From NCBI GenBank assembly GCA_003993805.1, contig RSEF01000003.1:60855759-60919758 (forward strand): 64,000 nucleotides of DNA, given 5' to 3'. The stretch is from Himantopus leucocephalus. Lineage: Eukaryota; Chordata; Aves; Charadriiformes; Recurvirostridae. The notes under the pieces were generated by a model, which was not told the origin of the DNA, did not search any database, and saw only the letters and a list, made by a program, of their open reading frames with translations. The translations under genes and the position numbers were made by a program. Below, piece by piece: positions 46,330 to 58,300 of this stretch (position 1 is its first letter; each line of letters starts with the position of its first letter).

Positions 46330-46452
46330 CGCTCTCTATGGTGGTTTTTTTCCTTTTTCCCTTTGGGCCCCGCGTCTCTTCCTCTGGCGAGACGGGAAAT
46401 GGCCGCCGAGCTGCCATAAGGGAACGGGGCCGCCGGGAGTTCCGCCCGCCAG
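46330..46452 (+). other. BCLAF1: Putative BCLAF1 non-coding exon 1 (5' end unknown)
   Basis: A strong donor CCAG|gtgagg lies at 46452/46453, after a pyrimidine-rich stretch (46344-46363) and GC-rich sequence. It is the best first-exon donor on the + strand in the island. The transcription start cannot be placed because of the N/poly-C artefact just upstream. It carries a short upstream ORF. Confidence 0.55.
46399..46419 (+). CDS. Six-codon upstream ORF in putative BCLAF1 5'UTR
   Basis: ATGGCCGCCGAGCTGCCATA(A) encodes MAAELP then stop. The start has G at -3 and G at +4, a strong context. If exon 1 is right, this uORF precedes the BCLAF1 start and could lower or tune its translation. Confidence 0.4.
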   Translation: MAAELP

Positions 46453-46583
46453 GTGAGGAAGGGGCGGAGGTGAAGGGGCCGCGCCGAGGTTTTGCGGGAC
46501 GGGGGCGTGCGTAGCCGCGGCCGAGCCGGCTCCGGGAGCGGATAGGGAGGCAAATGGCGGGGGGAGGCTGAGGGGGAGCAGCT

Positions 46584-46620
<37 letters not shown>

Positions 46621-49600
46621 NCCCCCCCCCCCCCCCCCCATCCCCCCTCCTCCCTTCCCCCCGCGGTCGCGCGCCACCCGCGCGCCGCGCCGTCCCGCCC
46701 TTCCCCGCCGCGTGACCTGGGCGCTCCGCAGCCATTATCCTCCGCCGCCTCCCCCCCCCCCNCCCCCCCCCCCCGCCCGCCTTTTCCGCGACGGGCCCAG
46801 CCCCCCCACTCCTCTGGGGAGGGGCCGGCCACCGCCACCGCCCTGACGCGGGCCATCGCCGCCGCTTCCTGCGGGAGTCGGGCCGAGGCGGGGTTGCTCC
46901 TCCCCGGGCCTGGACGGCGCCCCGGGGAGCGAAGGTAGAGTGGGATGGGGCGGCGGGAGGCGGCACGGAGCTGCCTTGAGCTGTTTCGCGGCTTCTGGAA
47001 GCCCGCCGGGGGTGGGGGGTAGCGGGGAGGGAACGGGCAGCCTGCCCCGTTGGGCCTGCACCCCGGCCGACCTGGGCTTGCAGCCTTTCCGCCCTCCCTG
47101 TGGGAGGTAGGCCCGAGGGGGTCGCCGTGCAGCACGGGCTGCAGGGCTGTGAAATCTCCCTGTTATCCCTGAGGGCGTGACTCTAAGGAGGGAAACGGTG
47201 CTGGGGTGAAAGGATGCTTCCCGGTGTTGGATCAGCCTGTACGCTTGTTGGAGGAACTTCCCTTCGGGCATGACTGCGGTTCCAGCGCTTGTGCCCTAAA
47301 TACTCTGCTCCTGCTTGCCTCCCTGCGCATTTACTGCCTCGTTCGGAAATGCCCGCAAAAGCCCGTGAAGGGCTGGGGTGGGTTTTATGCCCCTCGCTGA
47401 AAGGGGCTATTATATTCCAGGTGTTGATTTTTATTGTAGTATACAACCTTTGCAGAATCCTGCCCTTTATTTCTCCTTTGATCTGTAAACCCCCTACTTT
47501 TTGCCTTTCATTTTTTTATAAAAATCAGATTCTTATTTTGTGGGTCATGGTGATCCTTTACCAAGTCTATACAACTTGTCACTTGTTTATATCTGAGATC
47601 AAAGTTTTACCCTAACAGCAGAAGTTAAATTTTACTACAGTAAGACCCCGGCGCATGCAAACAAAGGAGTTTTTGAAATTGCAAGTAGTCACTGCTTGAG
47701 TAACGGTTGTTTTATCATAAATATATAAAAACATCTCTTAGAATAGTTGTTCTCAGTGTGGGAAGGATTGATTAAAGAGCGTGGGGTTCCAGGAAAATGT
47801 TGTCTAGCTGTTGTCTTTCTCCTCCTTCCTCCTCTCCAGTAATCTCATTGCTTTAGACAAAAGTGAGGAAAATAAAAGGGGTAAAGGCTCTGGCTCCGAG
47901 GTGCACTTCAAGCATGCAGCTTCTTGTGGCAGGGAGGGTAGGAATTGATTCCTCCCACTTGGCCCTTTTGATGCTGAGTGACAGGCTGTGCATATATACA
48001 TATTTACATATATCAGTACTGGGGGCGTGACTGCCTCACTCCTGAACAGTGGCTCCATGGCTTGAGTGAGGCTTTAGTGGGCCTGGCTGTAAGGAGCAGT
48101 TCCTCAGGTGAAGGGTGAGGGAATCTTTCTTGGGGGAAGGGAGAAACAGGGAAGGGGGGGGGGAGGGCGGAGCATGGGGAAGGGCCTGTTGCCATTGGGG
48201 ATGCAGAAAACTTGGAGCAGACTTTAGAAAGGGTCAGCAGGGAGCTGTTGTTTGGAGCTAGGGTGCAGGTATTTGGATGGATTAGATTCAGGCTGGTTGT
48301 CAAGGAGAGATTGTGGTGTAGGGGTTTGAGGAATGTCAGAGAACATTTGGGGTTTGTTTACACGTGGTGGAGATAGGTGAGGGAAACTGCTGAAGAAAGT
48401 ATGCCTTAGGGTTACAACTGTATTCAGTTTATCTGTGTGAGAGTTTCTCCCAAAGGTATTCTGAAAAAGTGCATTGCTGTCTTGTTCATTGTGCTGGCAC
48501 TGGCCTCCATGCAGCCTTGTGGTAAATGGGATCTGGGAGGTCATGTGGCTGAAGTCAGCTTTGTCTTTTTCTCCAGAGCAGTTCTATTCTGGATCAGTTC
48601 ACTGCTCCAGCTCACCAATCACCTATATGTATACCAGTCTTGGAACGAATGAGGGAGGGAAGATAGCTTTTCTGCAGCACCATGCTCAGAGTTTATTGCA
48701 AAGAGATCGTGGAAGCCGCTGTGTAAGGGGATATGAAAACACAGTGTTTAAAACACAAACAAAAAAATAACAAGAGTGGCTATTCAAAACAACGTGTATC
48801 CAAAAGCATGCTAATTCCTTTTTGTGTATTGACAAAATTCTTAGAAACAGTCACTTTGATTTCTGTGTTTTTAGTTAGAGGAGAAACATGCTTTTGTTTG
48901 CCAATAGTATTACATAAAAGAACAGCTACCAATCATATGATGGCTTTGTAGAGCTGGTTTTACTGTTACTAGGATGCTGGTTTTTGACTTTATAGAAAAC
49001 AATATAAAATATTTGCAGATTAAGAAATGAATGGATTAGGTAAAAAGGCCTTTGTATGTTTTACTGTTCCAGTTGACTTCCTATGCTGTGATTCTTACAT
49101 GGGTCTGTTTTGTCTTTGTAACTGTGTGGATATTATGAAGATTATATATAGCAAGAATATAAAATAGGGGGAGAGTATGTTTCCCAGCTCTTATTTGTAC
49201 ATTTGAAGATAGTTTGGGCAAATTTGCTATGGTATTTTAGTATTTGTAGGGTTCTAGTCATTGATGATGTGGATTTACAATCACTAATGAAATGCACTCT
49301 ATTCTATTTGTGATGTGTCACTGTTAAGTTTGTGGGCAGTAAAAAAAAAAGGCGGGGGGAGTGGTAAAGAATGGATAAGAAAGCATGCCAGATGTACAAG
49401 CACTGAATAGCTGCGTTACAGTACTCTCTCAATAAGACTGACTGTAATTCAGCGTATGTATTGTGAGAGAATGTTGAAAATTCAGTGGGATTTCTTGAAG
49501 ACTGTCCTATCCCCCTTTGTTTTATCCTGGTTGTATAATCCTCATGTCTTTTGAAGCCTGAATCTCTGAATGAAAATACATTTTGGCAACAGCTTGTGAA

Positions 49601-52600
49601 TTACTTTAACAAGATTTTGACTTAAATCTTCCTGACAGCTTTCAAGTAATGCTTAAGCAAGAGAAATGTAGACTACTAAATAACTATAAATGGAGTATAG
49701 CTAAAATAATATGAGGAAGCAGTGTTTGGCTAGTGTCAGTGAGGATAACTGTCCTAAAACGTCTTCAAAAACTTCCACGTGGTGTAGAACTTGTAAAATG
49801 GTTAACATATATGTTGCATCTGCAGTCTGTGTACTCTGAGAAAATTTTAACATCAGTGGTGTAGTAAAGGCTTACAAATATTTAAAAGGAACTGGAAACA
49901 ATTTGGTTTTGTCCTGGTTTTTGCTTTTAAACATAGCAAATGTTAACAGTGATGTTTACTTCCTCATTATTGCCTTGCTTGCAGTGGGATAAGCCCGATT
50001 CTGTTGTGTGTCTTATTTTAGCTTGATGGTCATGCTTGCTGGCTGAGACTGATTTAAGACACCCAAAGATCCTGCTGTTATGTCATTAAGAAACTATAAT
50101 TGACTCCCTCTTTGGTCATGAATGTGACTCACTATCTGACAGGTAGCGAACTATTTTTTTTAAACGTTTAGGTTTCTGTGTTAAGATTTGGTTGTTTGGG
50201 GGTGGGTTGTGGGGTGTTTTTTTGGTGTTTTTTTTTTTTAAAGCTGCTTGCAAGTACTGTTAAAAAGCTTAACTTCCAAGTTTGTTGCTGATGGCTTTGC
50301 CAAGCTAGTTTCAGGGAAGCTTTAAGATTGCAGTGCTCCCCAAAGAAGCAGTCCTGTCTGGCTGCTATTACAACTTCCCTGTGTTGGCCCAAATGTTTGT
50401 GGGGCTGTGTCATTAACCATATCAGAAAAATCATTTGTATTGAAACTAATCCAGGTGATCCATACATTTTCTGATCTAATTCACTGTGTGGCTGCAGAAA
50501 TACTTGTGCTGGCATAGGGGAGAAGATCATCAGGAATGTGAGGAAACAAAGGATAGGAGAGATGGGACTGTTTCTTTAAACTAGTGGTGCTGACTTATTC
50601 TGCTTTAAAGTACTGTGGCGCTGCAGCAGCTTCCTTTGTAATACCTAGATTTTCTAACACAGGAGTGAAATGACTGAGAGCCAAATATCTCTTTCCTGTA
50701 TGCAGGGCAGAAAGCAAGGGAAAAAGAAGCTTGAGTTGTAAAAACCATGTGGATTACAGTCCTTGTGTTTCAGGCATCGACCATGTTCCTAGCAGTCATG
50801 GTCCTCTCTTAAAAACGCTCGGTGTTAGTGATGACATCTTGTCACATTCTTAATATACACCTTTGGCAGACTCTGGGTCTCTTCGGAGACTAAGATAAGC
50901 TTCGTGCACTGAACAGAGGGGCAACTAGTGTTTTGATTTAGTGATTGATGTTGTGTAGCAATATATGATGTTGCACCTCTTTTTCACTGCCCTTTACCAC
51001 TCGTGCCCTTACTTGACGTGGTGGAGCCGCTACAGACTGACAATGAGCATGAGAAAAGGCTGTGAGTGATACCGTTAAACAATATTTTGTAATTGTGATG
51101 CTTTTGGAGGAATGTGTACTTCATCTGCGCAAGTGTGAAGCGTGTAGAAGCTTATTGTTACAAAGGAGTTGTTTTCTTACGTATTTCTATATTATTCTCT
51201 AAATTAGCTTTAATAGAGGTTAATCAAGTTTTAGATTCTTGCATATTGTAAGAATATTTACACAGACAAACCTTTCTTCAAAAAACAGCTATGTAGTCTT
51301 TTCACTTCTATTCCTAAGTATGAGAGTTGTTTGGAAAAGGGGGTTTTGAGTGTCAAGCTTTTACCTATTACAATTAAATGGAAACAAGCTGCAAATAGTT
51401 GAGGTTTTTTTAGAAAACTTTAAATATTGCATTAAGAAAACTATTTTCTTTTAAAATGTTACATCAGTACTCTTTTTAAAAAAAAAATAGGGTGAAAGGT
51501 GGCAAATATATTTTAGCTGCCAGGGTTGGACATACCCAATGGCTGGTTAAAAAAAAAAAAAAAAAGTGTGACTGCTTCTCACCGTTGCCAGTTGCTAGAA
51601 AAGATTCCTAAAATTGTAAGGAACTGACTGCCAGAGTTTGAACTATAGTGATTTAAGATCCTATCTTCTGCCTAGTGGTTTTTAAGGTGAAGTAACTGTC
51701 TTGTTTTATATCCCCAGGATCTAAAGACTTGTCTAAATTAGGATTTTGAATTTCAGCTAACACCAACAGATTGTTTTTAAAACTCAGAAGTAGAGATGAT
51801 TTAAATACTGATTTTAAAATCTCAGACTGAACTTCAACCATTTAGCTGAAGTTTGTATTACTTTTTCTGTACTAGACTTCTGAATGCCTTAATTAACCTT
51901 TGCTGGCTAATACCATCTCGCCTTTTGTCTAGACAAGATCTGAAATGGTCCGATACACTACTGTGCTCCTTCAGAGACTCATGCTTGCTGATGATGGGAA
52001 GTAAAAACTTAATCTTATTAAGGCATATATTTTGTAGAAATTGGAAATATCTTGGTCACTACTAGTGAATGGTAAGTGGACTTTTGAAAGCAGTGTTTAT
52101 GAACACAAGTGCTACATTTCGTCTTTGAGATGAAGAAAACATTGACAAAATTTGTGAACAAGTGTGAAAGGGTCATTTAGGAGCAATGGATGGCTTTAAT
52201 GAATAAATTGTTGAGATGCAGAATTTCTGGGAGATCCATCCCGTCTGTATTGAATTAGACAAAATTCTGAGTTGCTTGAGTGTTGAGTGCTTAATGTTGA
52301 GACAGACTAGAAATGTATACATGGTCTTAAGGCTTTGAGGTAATTAAAAGCTGAGGCCAGTGAAAAGTTTGTATTTCTGAAGTGATTTCATTATTACAAT
52401 TATGCTTTGTTTCTGTATATCTGTAACAGCTTATTCTTGAAGATGATGTTGGTTGTTTAGGTAAACTCATATATGTATGCATTTTAAACAAGAAGGTTTA
52501 ACAGAGTAATGCTTGTATAAATGTTGCAGAGAAACCTAAAGATAAAACCTTCACTGCTGTCCTAAGTCTTCATCCCAAGTTTTTGGTTTTGGGTGTTTTT

Positions 52601-53123
52601 TTTTTTTTTTCTCAAAAAAATGGCTCCAGTTAAGTGCAAAGCTGTATGTTAGTGTTCAAACTGGTCTAACGGTTTGCCACTGTCCTTTTTGCCCCCTCCT
52701 CCTGGTTGCATGTTCTTCTTTCCACCATAATCCATCTCTGGCGTTTGTTTGGCCATTCATTAAGCCAGTGTGATAACCTAGCATACGAAAGTGATTTCTT
52801 GGTATCAAGAGCCTACTCACTGAAGGCTGTCAGGGCTGTTGTGAAGGTGATGATAGCATGCGATACAGCCCTGTAAGCAAAGCTGAAGGAGGAGTGATCA
52901 TGTATGGACGGGGAGCTGGATTTGCCCCTTGGCAGTGGCTAGCTCTTGAGCTGCTCCAGTCTTAACATGCAGCTTCACTGAATCCAAGAGTAAATTCGCC
53001 ATTTCTTATATGTTGTCTCCTCATGATAAACAGAGTAATGTTTGAACCCATTTAAACAAAAGGTATTACCCGACCTTTAGTAAACGTTCATGTCCTTGAC
53101 AGTCTCTTTCTTCTGTTCTATAG
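46453..53123 (+). other. BCLAF1: BCLAF1 first intron (inferred), 6.7 kb
   Basis: It begins within the CpG island, with poly-C/N at 46584-46639 and 46751-46774. It then becomes AT-rich. A G-rich tract lies at 48132-48184. No coding exon is seen. Confidence 0.5.
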
Positions 53124-53197
53124 GGATCAGTATTGCTGAAAGCACAAATAGAGAGTTTTGAAATAAGTAGTTTGTTGGCACCAACTGACGGTTTGAG
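53124..53197 (+). other. BCLAF1: Putative BCLAF1 non-coding exon 2
   Basis: 74 nt with acceptor cttctgttctatag and donor TTGAG|gtaaga. It contains no ATG. Its position between the CpG island and the first coding exon suits a 5'UTR exon. There is no transcript evidence. Confidence 0.5.
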
Positions 53198-55253
53198 GTA
53201 AGATTAACTTAATTCTATTTTTAAATGTTCTGATTGAACCCAACCATTTAAAATGAAAATTGATTTTGTTTTCCTAAAATTTATGCTTGCAATAAGAAGT
53301 TAAAATATATAAAACTTTCTGAAATTAGTGTCTCTCTTGTAAAGGTCAGCTGTTGTGCAGTATATACTTGTACATAGAATGCGAATGTGTAAATGCTATT
53401 GTTGAATACAGGGAAAATAAAACAGATTTCCTTTAAAGCTGAGATTGGGTTGTATTATAAAATTATTGTGCATCTGAAGCTGGGTCTGAAAATTATTTAA
53501 TAGCAAAACCCCAGTCTTTTTTCCTATCACTTTTGGAAAATTGGTATGCTTCATGTCTTACAACAGTTTAAAACCTCTAAATTTATGCTGCCTATGAGTA
53601 GACAAGCATAAGAGTTTCTAAGCCATTTTCTGTGAGTTTAATTGAACACAATGAATTAGAAGTCATCTTCTGCGTATAGTTTATGTAAATTTGCTTTTTA
53701 ATGGAAGGAGCCAATAAAAGACAGCATTCAACATTATTCTTCAAGGTAAATAATTTTTTCTTAGTTAAATGGAAAGCTAGTTTAGGTTTTTTGCTGGGTT
53801 AGTTTCAGATGAGGTTACGTCTGTTTGGGGCCATGAAGACTCTTGTGCTGCTGTGGTGGGGAAAGTCATATGGGGCAGGAGGGACTAGCTGATAATGGAA
53901 AAGTTGGTCTGCTTTATTCTTTTGGGTTTGCTTATATGTATCTAAAATTTCTGATTTTTTTTTAACTTTAAATTAAGCTCTATTGCTGTTTATTTGTCTT
54001 TATATAATTGAAATATCACCCAGGTAACAAGAAAGATTATATAAAGTACCTTGTGACATAAAGTGTTTGTTGTGCTGAGTTTTTATTTTCAGTACAGTAA
54101 TTTTAGGCTTTCATGCTTGTTTGCAATACAAAAGCTGAATGTTTATTTTTTCTATTTTTGTTTTAATTAATATTAAACAATGATGATGAGGGATACTGAG
54201 CATACAAAGGCCTGAAAATGTGTAGTTACTTACCGACAGTTTATATTCAGGTTGTCTAATGTGACTTTTTTTTTTTTTTTAAAGCTGAGCAATTTCAAAA
54301 GAAAATGGTAATGGGTCAGAGTTTTTATTAATTAAATTGGGGATTTTTAGCCACTGATCTGAAAAGAAAAGGAAAAGGTGTGTATTTTTTTACGGTTAGC
54401 ACTAATGAATTCTAAATCTTTATTATGACTGTACATAAGAAAAAATGATAGTTAATTATGAGTTTCTTGTAGCATTCTTTGCTTTATAATCAATTATAGT
54501 TTTCATAGCTTAATTTCAGCTGAAAAACGTTGAATTCTGTTGCAAGCCATATTATTTAACTAGTTAAAATCTTTACGTTGGCCATGCATTTTACATGTAG
54601 TTTAAAAAGCTACGTTAACCTAAAAAGATGCAGGGTGGGCATATTGACCAGTGGAAAATCGGATCAGAGTGATTAGCTTTAGTACATGTGTTTAAAAGAA
54701 ATAATACCCCTGGCTCAAACCAACAACTGCTGGACAGAATACTTCAGGGCTTTTTCTTTGCTTATGTAAAAGGTACATTGTAGGGGACTATAAAGACCTT
54801 CCAGAGAGGGATTGGTGCGTTGGAAATGCAAGGAAATGATAAACCACGCAAATAGCAAGAATTTTGTTTTAAATTATATTAAAACGTGTAATTGTCCAGA
54901 CTCATATATTTCTTGCCTTAATCTGCAGAAAAGTGTTTTCTGTTGCTTCCTCTCTCTCTACAGGATCAGTTTGCCATTAAATCTGGAAAACCTTTTACTG
55001 TTATAGTTTATTTTTTCAGACAAATTGCGTGCACTGTAGCTATGTTAAATTCTTTAAAATGTGGTTGAGGTTTTAATTTATTAATAAACATACTCATATT
55101 GTCTTTAAAGTTCTTCGGTTAGGAAATGCTATGCCTCTTTCTAATATTCTCATTTTAGCTTATAAAAATGTTGTTCATTTATATGATTTACGTGGATTCT
55201 AAATAGTTGCTTCCTTTTTTTCCCCTCCCCTCACTGCTTTTCCTTTTGGGAAG
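53198..55253 (+). other. BCLAF1: BCLAF1 intron before the first coding exon
   Basis: AT-rich with T-runs; no exon recognised. Confidence 0.55.
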
Positions 55254-55377
55254 GAGTATATCTACTGGGAAAAATGGGTCGATCTAACTCTAGATCACAT
55301 TCTTCAAGATCAAAGTCCAGATCTCAGTCCAGCTCTAGGTCAAGATCCAGATCACATTCTAGAAAAAAGAGATACAG
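55254..55377 (+). CDS. BCLAF1: BCLAF1 first coding exon
   Basis: The acceptor is in ccttttgggaag, and 20 nt of 5'UTR precede ATG at 55274-55276. The exon encodes 34 residues of pure RS/RK sequence ending KKRY and a split Ser codon at donor CAG|gtaaat. Confidence 0.93.
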
Positions 55378-58300
55378 GTAAATTGATGTCTTACTGCGTG
55401 AAAAGTTGGTTTTGTGTATTCGTCTTTGTCTGGAAATATTTTTCACTTGCATGATGCTGTGGCAGAAGTCAGCCTGGGATCTTATTTCATTTTAGGCAGT
55501 AGGTAAATTCTGCTTTGAATGTAATTTCTGTTACTTCGGTTGTTTGATACTTGGCTGTTTTTCTCGTGTCCTGTATCTCACGATAATTACAGAATGCTAA
55601 TGGTTCTTCATGATTTGTGGCTTGTTTGATTCTGCCCTTCCCCTTCACATGATGTTTCCATTGTCCAGTCTCTTTCTTTGTGATTTGTTCTGTATTTCTC
55701 ATGCAGTTTTTCAGATCTGGAGTAACTTAAGGCTTCAGCAGATAAGCTTTGCTATATCTTGTCTTCTCAGTTGCCTCCAGCCTTTTCCTCATCTTTCTTA
55801 CTAGGGCGCATTACCATCTCCCATAAAAGAAGTGGTTGAATTGAAAGTTTACTGCCTCATCAGCTGCTGTCCGCAGGCTGGCATATTAAACTGGGGGGTC
55901 ACGTAACTTCATGTTCCAGGCTGTGAACTGTGTTGGCTGAGGAACTGAATGCCATGCTCTAGAGTGGTGATAATCTCTAATAAAATGGCAGGGCAGGCCA
56001 CTGAGGGTGGTAATGTCTTAATCATGTGATGCTGAAGTCTTAAGTTTCACAGTCCTTAGGAGTATAGACACGTTTATTATAATCCTTTGAGACAGAAACA
56101 ATAAATAAAGATAGATTGTAGAAGTAACTTTAAGACTGTTAGTCCTTTGCTTTTCTGACCACATTTGAGAAATCTACCATTTAGTGTCAAAACACTTTTT
56201 TTTTTTCTTTAATTCTCCAATTGTCAAATGTTAATGTTTGCTCTTTAATTTTAGTTCTAGGTCTCGGTCAAGGACATATTCACGATCTCGCAGCAGGGAT
56301 CGTGTTTATTCTAGAGATTATCGCAGAGATTACAGAAATAATAGAGGAATGAGACGTCCCTATGGTTACAGAGGAAGAGGTAGAGGGTATTATCAAGGAG
56401 GAGGTGGTAGATACCATCGTGGAGGTTATAGGCCTGTCTGGAACCGAAGACACTCCCGAAGCCCTAGGCGTGGCCGTTCACGTTCCAGAAGTCCAAAACG
56501 AAGGTCTGTGTCTTCCCAGAGGTCCCGGAGCAGATCTCGTCGATCTTACAGATCTTCCAGGTCCCCAAGGTCCTCTTCATCTCGTTCTTCATCCCCATAC
56601 AGCAAATCACCTGTCTCTTCCAAAAGACGTGCGTCTCTGGAAAAGCAGGCAAAGAAAACTGAAGGGGCTCCTTTGCAAGATAGCCCTTTGAAAAACAAAT
56701 CACAAGATGAACAGAAAGATACATTTGAACATGACCCATCAGAGTCTCTTGACGATTTTAACAAATCATCAGCAGCTTCTGGCGACATTTGGCCTGGCCT
56801 TTCAGCGTATGATAACAGTCCAAGGTCACCCCATAGCCCTTCTATTGCCACCCCACCTAGTCAGAGTTCATCTTGCTCTGATGCCCCTTTGCTTAGTACA
56901 GCCCATTCAGCAAAGGACACACCTCAACATTCCCATTCCATTCAGCATAGTCCTGAGAGGTCTGGCTCTGGTTCTCTTGGAAATGGTTCTAGCCGTTATA
57001 GTCCTTCTCAGAATAGCCCATTGCATCACATCCCTTCAAGGAGAAGCCCTGCAAAGACAATCCCATCACAGACCGCTCCCCGTGAGGAGGCTCGAGTGCG
57101 GTCATTTTATCCTGAGGGTGGCGAGCAGGAGACTGCAAAAGGTGGAAAGTTTATGAAAAGGTAAGAATTAAATTAGAAGCATAATGTTGCCTCTTAAAAT
57201 GCTGTCTGTTACAGAGTTTTGACAAGATCATCACTGTGCCTTGAAAAGTGCAATATGGAATACTGTGGAGTAAACATTACTAATTTTAGTCTGGTTGGAA
57301 TTGAGCTTGAATTATATGCCTCTTCCTCCTAAGATGCTTCAAGTTTTTGGCTGTTGACTAGTGGAGATAGGGACCTGCGTCCTTAAGGAAAAATTGGTTT
57401 GTGCTTTTCCATTATGGTATATTTTCTTATACTCCATTTACTGTTAAGAAAAATCTTAATTGGAATAGTGCATCAGACTTACATGTTTGATAGTGGATTC
57501 TGCTCAAGTATTTTGAAATTTTAAAGCTTCATTTGTTTTGAAATGCAAATCTTCTGGAAGTCTAAAAATGCAGATATTGTACAATTATTTTTTTGTTGAC
57601 ATAAACAGCGTCCATTGCTAATTGTGTGGTGCAATATGACAACTCTGATGCCTTGACTTGCATTACCTATAAAAGAGGGTAGGTCTTGGTATTCTCAGAA
57701 CATAATTCTGTTGATGTGAAGGACAACATATTTAAAGTTGAATGTGTATTTTCCAATTAACATAAGATTCTTAAAATTTGCTCTTCAAATGTTTGATATA
57801 GTAGTAATTTTTAAAAGTTGCAAAAATCTTACTGACATTAGACTGTTGCTTTCTAATGTGACTTCTACTTCAGTGGATTTCTTATAAAATGAATTACATA
57901 GCAATCTGTGACTATGCTATATAGGTTTGATTGTAGACTTCTAAATGAATTTGTCCAGTCAGTGATTTATCATGTAAAAAATGTACTGCTTCAGAAAAAT
58001 ATGAATTCCCCTGGGTGAGATGTATTTGAGTTGATGAATGTGTTAGGACCTATGTGAAAATAGTGTATAGATAAGGCAGTGGTTGAAATAATTAATTGGT
58101 AAGTGTTCCTGTGTATAGGAGAGCTGCATTCTAAAGGTTCCCTGCTTGTATACAATGTAGTGAATGCATTAATCCTGTGTCAGATTTTGGAATTCTCTTA
58201 GAAATGTGCAGGATCTTGAAAACCATTGACTTTTTTTTTTTAATGGTGCTCTTCTAACTTTTTCACTTAAAGAAGTAAAAAAAAAAATAATCATAATCTG

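Larger units (their letters stand above)
45540..47180. promoter_or_regulatory. BCLAF1: CpG-island promoter, presumed BCLAF1
   Basis: An abrupt rise in G+C and CpG over about 1.6 kb contrasts with the AT-rich flanks. It contains a convergent pair of YY1-type motifs (GCGCCATCTT at 46176-46185 and AAGATGGCGC at 46210-46219) and an ETS-type GCGGAAGTGACG at 46259-46270. It is the only CpG island in the window and lies 5' of BCLAF1 on the same strand. It may also serve the Vac8-like gene as a bidirectional promoter, but no - strand exon joins them. Poly-C runs with N at 45766, 46306-46314, 46621 and 46762 break the sequence. Confidence 0.85.

Noticed and set aside
45553..47271. Long open frames of up to 412 codons on the - strand in the CpG island
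   Set aside because: They are rich in Gly/Arg/Pro and X because they read through poly-C/N artefacts and GC-rich DNA without stops. There is no family resemblance, and several overlapping frames are equally open.
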